A stretch of DNA of 7,568 nucleotides, taken from positions 1 through 7,568 of the forward strand of contig JAUVGS010000091.1 of assembly GCA_030593665.1 (NCBI GenBank). The letters are read 5' to 3'. Under the pieces are notes generated by a model, which ran no database searches, was not told the DNA's origin, and was given only the letters and a program-made list of their open reading frames with translations. The position numbers and the translations under genes were made by a program. Positions 7,327 to 7,568 of the stretch are shown one piece after another. Position 1 is the stretch's first letter. Every line of letters begins with the position of its first letter. The DNA comes from Chitinivibrionales bacterium (GTDB lineage: Bacteria; Fibrobacterota; Chitinivibrionia; Chitinivibrionales; JANQEN01).

Positions 7327-7374
7327 ATCCCGAGCACTGAATACCACAGTGTGGTATGCTCTCAGTCGAGGGAT
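7327..7374. repeat. Long nested inverted repeat (up to 18 bp) just upstream of the ftcD ribosome-binding site
   Basis: Three stacked arm pairs can be read: ATCCC/GGGAT (7327-7331 and 7370-7374), ACTGA/TCAGT (7336-7340 and 7362-7366) and ATACCACA/TGTGGTAT (7341-7348 and 7350-7357) around a single G. GCTC (7358-7361) is a bulge and GAGC/CGA an internal loop; alternatively GAGC (7332-7335) pairs with GCTC. The base of the structure lies 21 bases before the ftcD ATG and 9 bases before its AGAGG, so in the transcript it would sit beside the ribosome-binding site. It may be an operator, a leader hairpin or a dispersed repeat. Confidence 0.7.
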
Positions 7375-7404
7375 AGGTCCTTATTAATAATGGAAATATA
7401 GTAG

Positions 7405-7426
7405 ATGGTTCGACTACGCTCACCAT
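7405..7426. repeat. Second, shorter unit of the same repeat family, opposite orientation
   Basis: ATGGT (7405-7409) and ACCAT (7422-7426) flank TCGACT-AC-GCTC. Read on the - strand it is ATGGT-GAGC-GT-AGTCGA-ACCAT, which matches the outer unit at 7327-7374 (ATCCC-GAGC-28 bases-AGTCGA-GGGAT). The cores GAGC and AGTCGA are identical and both units are preceded by TC, while the arms differ and stay paired. Similar GAGC...AGTCGA intergenic repeats are, from memory, widespread in environmental bacterial genomes. Confidence 0.5.
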
Positions 7427-7467
7427 GACTGTTTATATAAAAATATGTATTCTATAAAAATGCTAAC

Positions 7468-7482
7468 GCGGGATAAACCCGC
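7468..7482. repeat. GC-rich hairpin GCGGG-ATAAA-CCCGC
   Basis: A perfect 5-bp GC-rich stem with a 5-base loop stands in AT-rich surroundings. On the - strand a short T-run (ATTTTTATA) follows after about seven bases, so it could be the terminator of a - strand gene lying beyond the right edge. The gap before the T-run is longer than usual, so a dispersed repeat is equally likely. Confidence 0.4.
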
Positions 7483-7568
7483 AAGTAAGTTCCTTATCAG
7501 ATTCCTTTCTAACCGAAGAAAGCATTCGGAATAAAGTATTGTAACAAATAAATTTGTAACCAATACCT

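Larger units (their letters stand above)
7306..7568. other. Palindrome-rich gene-free leader upstream of ftcD
   Basis: I see no gene in these 263 bases. They hold the ftcD ribosome-binding site (7313-7317), two related inverted-repeat units (7327-7374 and 7405-7426) and a GC-rich hairpin (7468-7482). Nearer the window end lie CCGAA/TTCGG arms (7513-7517 and 7525-7529) and an ACAAAT-AA-ATTTGT palindrome (7544-7557). TTGTAAC occurs twice, at 7539-7545 and 7554-7560. The ftcD promoter must lie here or further upstream if the gene is not read from beyond the window; TACTATATT on the - strand near 7394-7402 is a possible -10 region, without a convincing -35. Confidence 0.6.

Noticed and set aside
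7327..7374. Nested hairpin as an intrinsic terminator
   Set aside because: No T-run follows on either strand, and it lies 21 bases before the ftcD start codon. A leader, operator or repeat role fits better.

Overview
The window looks like chromosomal DNA from a Gram-negative bacterium of the Fibrobacterota/Bacteroidota (FCB) kind. The evidence is a secreted protein with a C-terminal tail resembling type IX secretion sorting domains, an outer-membrane barrel with a C-terminal phenylalanine, a lipoprotein, a fused FtcD and a Bacteroidota-like HutI. Three genes have clear Shine-Dalgarno sequences (AAGGA or AGAGG), which is less typical of Bacteroidota. A lineage such as Fibrobacterota is therefore a reasonable guess, but only a guess.

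Layout: positions 1-1735 (+ strand) hold the end of an outer-membrane beta-barrel gene and, just downstream, a lipoprotein gene; both have unknown function. Positions 1736-2027 are a gene-free convergent zone with small inverted repeats and a possible decayed mobile-element edge. From there everything is on the - strand. It comprises a 10-TM EamA/DMT permease (2028-2963), a secreted jelly-roll protein with a sorting tail (3070-4245), hutI (4385-5632) and fused ftcD (5632-7305). Positions 7306-7568 are gene-free and rich in palindromes.

How the genes work together: ftcD and hutI form a tightly coupled pair (TGATG overlap) covering the last two steps of histidine breakdown through formiminoglutamate to glutamate, ammonia and a one-carbon folate. 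HutH and HutU are not in the window. The secreted protein and the EamA permease lie downstream on the same strand but are separated by gaps of 139 and 106 bases, with no clear functional link to hut. The barrel and lipoprotein probably act together at the outer membrane.

I see no defence system, CRISPR array, RNA gene or intact transposon. The most unusual feature is non-coding. Two related inverted-repeat units lie upstream of ftcD, one interrupted by a nested palindrome. Their arms differ at three consecutive paired positions, yet pairing is kept in both.
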